This document shows positions 61,401-64,000 of a DNA stretch of 64,000 nucleotides, piece by piece. Below the pieces are notes generated by a model that was given only the letters and a program-made list of their open reading frames with translations, had not been told where the DNA came from and ran no database searches. The DNA is from JBMNMS01 sp050953445 (GTDB taxonomy: Bacteria; Bacillota; Clostridia; Peptostreptococcales; Anaerovoracaceae), in the NCBI GenBank assembly GCA_050953445.1, contig JBMNMS010000002.1:310001-374000 (forward strand). Direction: 5' to 3'. Each line of letters starts with the position of its first letter. Within the stretch, counting starts at the first letter, position 1. A program made the translations under genes and the position numbers.

Positions 61401-62078
61401 GATTATGAACCAGTGAAGACCTTCTTTAGTGGGGAACAGAAAAAAATATTTGAAGATGCTCTGAAGCTTATGGCTATTTATGATGATAGTAAAACTTTCA
61501 TCGTGGATGATAAGGTTGAAGAGAGCGTAAAAGACATTAAATTCATCTTAAAAAAAGAATTGCCTTATAGCGATATACCAAAACTGCCCGGTTTATTAGA
61601 TAAATTCAGAGAATCTTATATGGCAGTGTTAACAAAAATGGAAGCTCCGATTCTTGAAGCAATTGAAGACGCCAAAACAAGAGTATTTACAGTTTTGGAT
61701 ACAAAATCATACAAAGATGAGTTTGCAAGTCGTTATTTAAAGCTTTTCCAAGAGCTCAATGAAAAGGCTAAAACATGCAACAATGTAGCGACACTTCAGA
61801 ATATAAAGATTGAAGCTGACGCGCTTAAAGTAAGACTGTTAAATGAAATGACTAAAAAAGATCAGTTAATAGCAGAAGAATCCGGTTCATACAAGCCTGA
61901 TGGTGATAAACCAAAGCCTCTTATAAAAAAGAGAAAAAATATCAGCATTAAAAATGTTAGTTTGTCTTCATCCTGGCAGATAGAAAAAGCAGAAGATCTT
62001 GAAAAATATATTAGTGATTTGCGTGAGCAAATTTTGAAAGCGCTGGAAGAAGATACAATTATAAATATTGAATTCTAA
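58497..62078 (+). CDS. brxC: BREX system P-loop ATPase BrxC
   Basis: This 1193-residue AAA+ protein has Walker A GFFGSGKSH (70-78) after a conserved start (MFIRDMFAKPIDRDIKGVIKVGQ), Walker B-like HHLIFLVDEIGQYIG and the VTSQQDI motif. A long helical C-terminal region follows. BrxC is an essential core component of BREX systems and is thought to act with PglX and PglZ in host modification and phage exclusion. The frame is uninterrupted and full length. AAGGGGG precedes ATG. Confidence 0.96.
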   Translation: MFIRDMFAKPIDRDIKGVIKVGQADDENIKQELEEYVVTRELQKHFADFFSSYKKGINGYTDKMGVWISGFFGSGKSHFLKILSYLLENKEVEGKRAIDYFIDDKKIIDPMVLADMKLAESVPTDVILFNIDSKSEMAGKHSKDAIVSVFLKVFNEMQGFCGSIPALADLERQLVERNQYEHFKDKFQDEFGKPWVESRNKFDFIQDTIVDVLSEINFMSEAAARNWCEKAIEPYQISIEGFANLVKEYLGKKSKNHHLIFLVDEIGQYIGDDSKLMLNLQTVTEDLGTACRGKVWIIVTSQQDIDSITKTRGNDFSKIQGRFDTRLSLSSANVDEVIKKRILDKTNTADQTLRLLYEQKSTIIKNLIVFNDSVEKKLYADENDFSCVYPFVPYQFNLLASVLTSIRTHGASGKHLSEGERSMLALFKESAMKHMDKEHGALIPFNVFYDALHQFLDHSHKGVISRAYDNSYINPDKEADSFNVNVLKTLFMIKYVKEITANIENITSLMISDIDTDRIQLKTKVEEALKVLVRQMLVQKNGEIYVFLTDEEQEINREIENQNVEMAEVISKASEIIFEDIFSDKKYRYPEHNGRYNFAFNQFVDDRPYKSNQNNDIGIRIITPGSDYSNDETTLRMMSGQGKEILVVLPDDATFLNELRSALKIEKYLRLTTANKLAKYEQIKDAKRIEMRDRNSNAKLFLHESLKNAVIYVNGDRAAIGAKDVVSRINDALGRLVSTVYHKLSYIDTPMNEANIRALFKSTNQQSLSLEGGGEANAHAIHDVLSFIASNTSMHTKTSMKTIMDRFMKAPYGFVEDDVEWLVAKLFKSGDISFTVNGAAVTLINRSEEEIVRYITKKEYVEKLLTERRKQAGIEEKKAVREVMKELFGFSGINEDDDSMMQSFQGYGSRLMTELEKTEIMYTNYAYPGKKTISDGKNLLRSITQVQSPTEFYAKLYSDRDSFLDFAEDYEPVKTFFSGEQKKIFEDALKLMAIYDDSKTFIVDDKVEESVKDIKFILKKELPYSDIPKLPGLLDKFRESYMAVLTKMEAPILEAIEDAKTRVFTVLDTKSYKDEFASRYLKLFQELNEKAKTCNNVATLQNIKIEADALKVRLLNEMTKKDQLIAEESGSYKPDGDKPKPLIKKRKNISIKNVSLSSSWQIEKAEDLEKYISDLREQILKALEEDTIINIEF

Positions 62079-62089
62079 GGGGTATTAAG

Positions 62090-64000
62090 ATGGATAAGAC
62101 CGCAGTTAAAAACTTTTCAATCTGGGCGAGAAATAAGCTCATTGCAGATATTAAATATAAGGCTGGACTACTTGGGATTACGAAAAAGGAAATCAAAGCT
62201 CCCCTTCCTCAATCAACACAAACAGTTAAGTTTTTTGATATTGGAAGTAAAGAACCATATTCTATATCCGGATCAGCTATTGAGCAGCGTAGAAAGTTGG
62301 CTGATTTGATAAACAGCAAAGCAAAAGAAAGCAACTATGCTACCGCATATAAAAGTGTTATTGAGGAAGTAGCATACACCTGGTTCAACAGGCTTATCGC
62401 TATACGGTTTATGGAAGCAAATGATTATCTACCTACTAGAGTAAGGGTATTATCTTCAGAAAGCGACGGAAAACTTGAACCAGATCTTGTAACTCACGCA
62501 CTAGATATAGACCTTGGCTATACTGCCTATGAAAAAGATAAAATAGCCCAGTTGAAACATGAAAATAAACTGGATGAGCTTTTTCGTATGCTTTTTATCA
62601 AACAGTGCAATGCCCTAAATGATAATCTGCCAGAGCTTTTTGAGAAAACCAATGATTATACAGAACTCTTACTTAATGTGTCTTTTACAGATAAAGAAGG
62701 TGTGGTTTATCACCTGGTCAACGACATAGCAGAGGACGATTTCAATGTATCCAAAGAAGGGCAAGTAGAGATAATAGGCTGGCTTTATCAGTATTACAAT
62801 ACTGAGCCAAAGCAAGAAGTATTTGATGGTCTTAAGAAAAACAAAAAGATTACAAAAGATAAGATACCTGCAGCAACTCAGTTATTTACTCCTCACTGGA
62901 TAGTTCGTTATATGGTAGAAAATTCTTTAGGACGCTTATGGATCGAAGGCCATCCTAATGAAGATTTGAAATCGAACTGGAAATATTACCTTGACGAGGC
63001 AGAACAAGAACCAGAAGTAATAGAAAGACTAAAAGAAATACGACAGGCTAATAGGATTGAATCGCCGGAAGAGATTCGTCTAATTGATCCTTGCATGGGA
63101 AGTGGGCATATCCTGGTATATGCCTTTGATGTACTTATGCAAATTTATGAAAGCGAAGGCTATGCTCCAAGAGATGCTGCCAGGTTAATATTAGAAAAGA
63201 ATATCTATGGGTTAGATATAGATAAAAGGGCTTATCAACTTGCTTATTTCTCTTTAATGATGAAAGCAAGACAGTACAACAGGCGTATTATAAGCGAAGA
63301 AATAAGTCCACAAATATATCAACCGGCAGGTTTCCCTGAAGGTGAAGAATATGGCTCACTCGTAAAAGTGGATGTACTTCCACCGAAGCCTGTTGAAAAG
63401 ACAGGACAATTGAGCCTTGAAGATATCGCTTATGACTTGCAGTTGAATGCTTGGAACTTTAAGAGACTACTTTCACAGAAATATGATGTGGTTGTAACAA
63501 ATCCTCCCTATATGGGGAATTCAGGTATGGGCACAAAGATGTCAGATTTTGTGAAGAGAAACTACCCTGATAGTAAGAGCGACCTTTTTGCCGTATTTAT
63601 TGAAAAGTGCAGTGAACTGCTAAAAACCACGGGTTATCAAGCTATGATCACGCAACACGCTTGGATGTTTTTGTCTAGTTATGAGAAGTTAAGGAATAAG
63701 CTGCTAAAAAAAGATATAGTTAATATGGTACATCTTGGTGCGAGGGCGTTTGAAGAAATTGGCGGCGAGGTCGTACAGACAACTGCTTTTGTGTTGACGA
63801 AACGTAGAACCACTGACTTCAAGGGTGCTTATGTGCGCTTAGTGGATTACAATAGCCAAGATACAAAAGAGGAAACTTTCTTGGCGGGAAGCGATCTCTA
63901 TACAGCAAGCCCAGAGAACTTCGAGAAGATACCTGGTAGCCCAGTAGCGTATTGGGTGAGTGACAATATGCTTAAAGCGTTTAAGCATAGACTTATAGCT
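62090..64000 (+). CDS. pglX: BREX adenine-specific methyltransferase PglX, partial
   Basis: The first 637 codons are in the window and the frame remains open at its right edge; the full protein should be about 1200 residues. It has AdoMet motif I DPCMGSGHILV (near residue 333) and catalytic motif NPPY (471-474), as in PglX, which methylates one strand of a short non-palindromic target. AAGGGG lies 7 bases before ATG. The order brxA-brxB-brxC-pglX is that of type 1 BREX; pglZ and brxL would be expected beyond the window. Confidence 0.95.
   Translation, partial: MDKTAVKNFSIWARNKLIADIKYKAGLLGITKKEIKAPLPQSTQTVKFFDIGSKEPYSISGSAIEQRRKLADLINSKAKESNYATAYKSVIEEVAYTWFNRLIAIRFMEANDYLPTRVRVLSSESDGKLEPDLVTHALDIDLGYTAYEKDKIAQLKHENKLDELFRMLFIKQCNALNDNLPELFEKTNDYTELLLNVSFTDKEGVVYHLVNDIAEDDFNVSKEGQVEIIGWLYQYYNTEPKQEVFDGLKKNKKITKDKIPAATQLFTPHWIVRYMVENSLGRLWIEGHPNEDLKSNWKYYLDEAEQEPEVIERLKEIRQANRIESPEEIRLIDPCMGSGHILVYAFDVLMQIYESEGYAPRDAARLILEKNIYGLDIDKRAYQLAYFSLMMKARQYNRRIISEEISPQIYQPAGFPEGEEYGSLVKVDVLPPKPVEKTGQLSLEDIAYDLQLNAWNFKRLLSQKYDVVVTNPPYMGNSGMGTKMSDFVKRNYPDSKSDLFAVFIEKCSELLKTTGYQAMITQHAWMFLSSYEKLRNKLLKKDIVNMVHLGARAFEEIGGEVVQTTAFVLTKRRTTDFKGAYVRLVDYNSQDTKEETFLAGSDLYTASPENFEKIPGSPVAYWVSDNMLKAFKHRLIA

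Noticed and set aside
57302..64000. BREX genes as a previously undescribed defence system
   Set aside because: Gene order and motifs (BrxA, BrxB, BrxC, PglX) match known type 1 BREX; no extra gene is inserted in the part visible.

Overview
The window looks like the chromosome of a spore-forming, low-to-moderate GC Clostridia-type Firmicute. The evidence is a complete spoIIIA operon, spoIIP, gpr and yqfC/yqfD, a CIRCE-controlled hrcA-grpE-dnaK-dnaJ operon, and the usual clostridial order of housekeeping genes (glyS, recO, era, cdd, ybeY, phoH, yqfD, yqfC, rpsU, HIT, mtaB, rsmE, prmA, dnaJ ... lepA, spoIIP, gpr, rpsT). Most core genes lie on the minus strand. No species can be named from sequence reading alone.

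Layout. 1-4.9 kb: Asp23-family gene fragment and spoIIIAH to spoIIIAA. 5.0-8.7 kb: AmmeMemoRadiSam genes (radical SAM enzyme plus a Memo-AMMECR1 fusion) and a cyclic-2,3-diphosphoglycerate-synthetase-like GTPase. 9.0-20.1 kb: an accessory scrapyard. It holds a TGT-ended transposon with a DDE transposase, an ExeA/TniB-type ATPase and two small accessory genes; a 5'-truncated IS21 element; pieces of a type III restriction-modification locus; a class III Fic protein with an unknown partner, between two copies of a 69-bp repeat; and an apparently intact IS21 element. 20.1-22.0 kb: a BlaI/M56-peptidase regulatory pair. 22.3-55.8 kb: a long core block covering PPDK, GlyRS, RecO, Era, CDA, YbeY, PhoH, YqfD/C, S21, HIT, MtaB, RsmE, PrmA, the heat-shock operon, an acyltransferase, GlpK, HemW, LepA, an EamA transporter, SpoIIP, GPR, S20, an M20 amidohydrolase, an LD-carboxypeptidase, an acyl-CoA synthetase, DeoD and a cyclodeaminase. 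55.9-64.0 kb: a tRNA-Ser(CGA) gene preceded by a degenerate tRNA-Ser half, then a genomic island beginning with a truncated tyrosine integrase and a decayed second copy of the transposon, followed by brxA-brxB-brxC-pglX (type 1 BREX phage defence). pglX runs off the window.

How the genes work together. The spoIIIA genes, SpoIIP, GPR, YqfC and YqfD serve endospore formation and germination. The heat-shock operon carries its own repressor gene (hrcA) under a perfect CIRCE operator, and protein and RNA modification genes (prmA, rsmE, mtaB) follow it on the same strand. The accessory regions are defence-related: a dead type III R-M system, and a BREX locus with no visible lesion in the part present, on a tRNA-borne island.

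None of the systems is entirely without precedent. The points most worth a second look are the four-gene TGT-ended transposon and its decayed copy beside BREX, the 57-residue SpoIIIAF, the DUF4342-like protein with an eight-cysteine tail, the structured glyS leader, and the Fic/partner module flanked by direct repeats.
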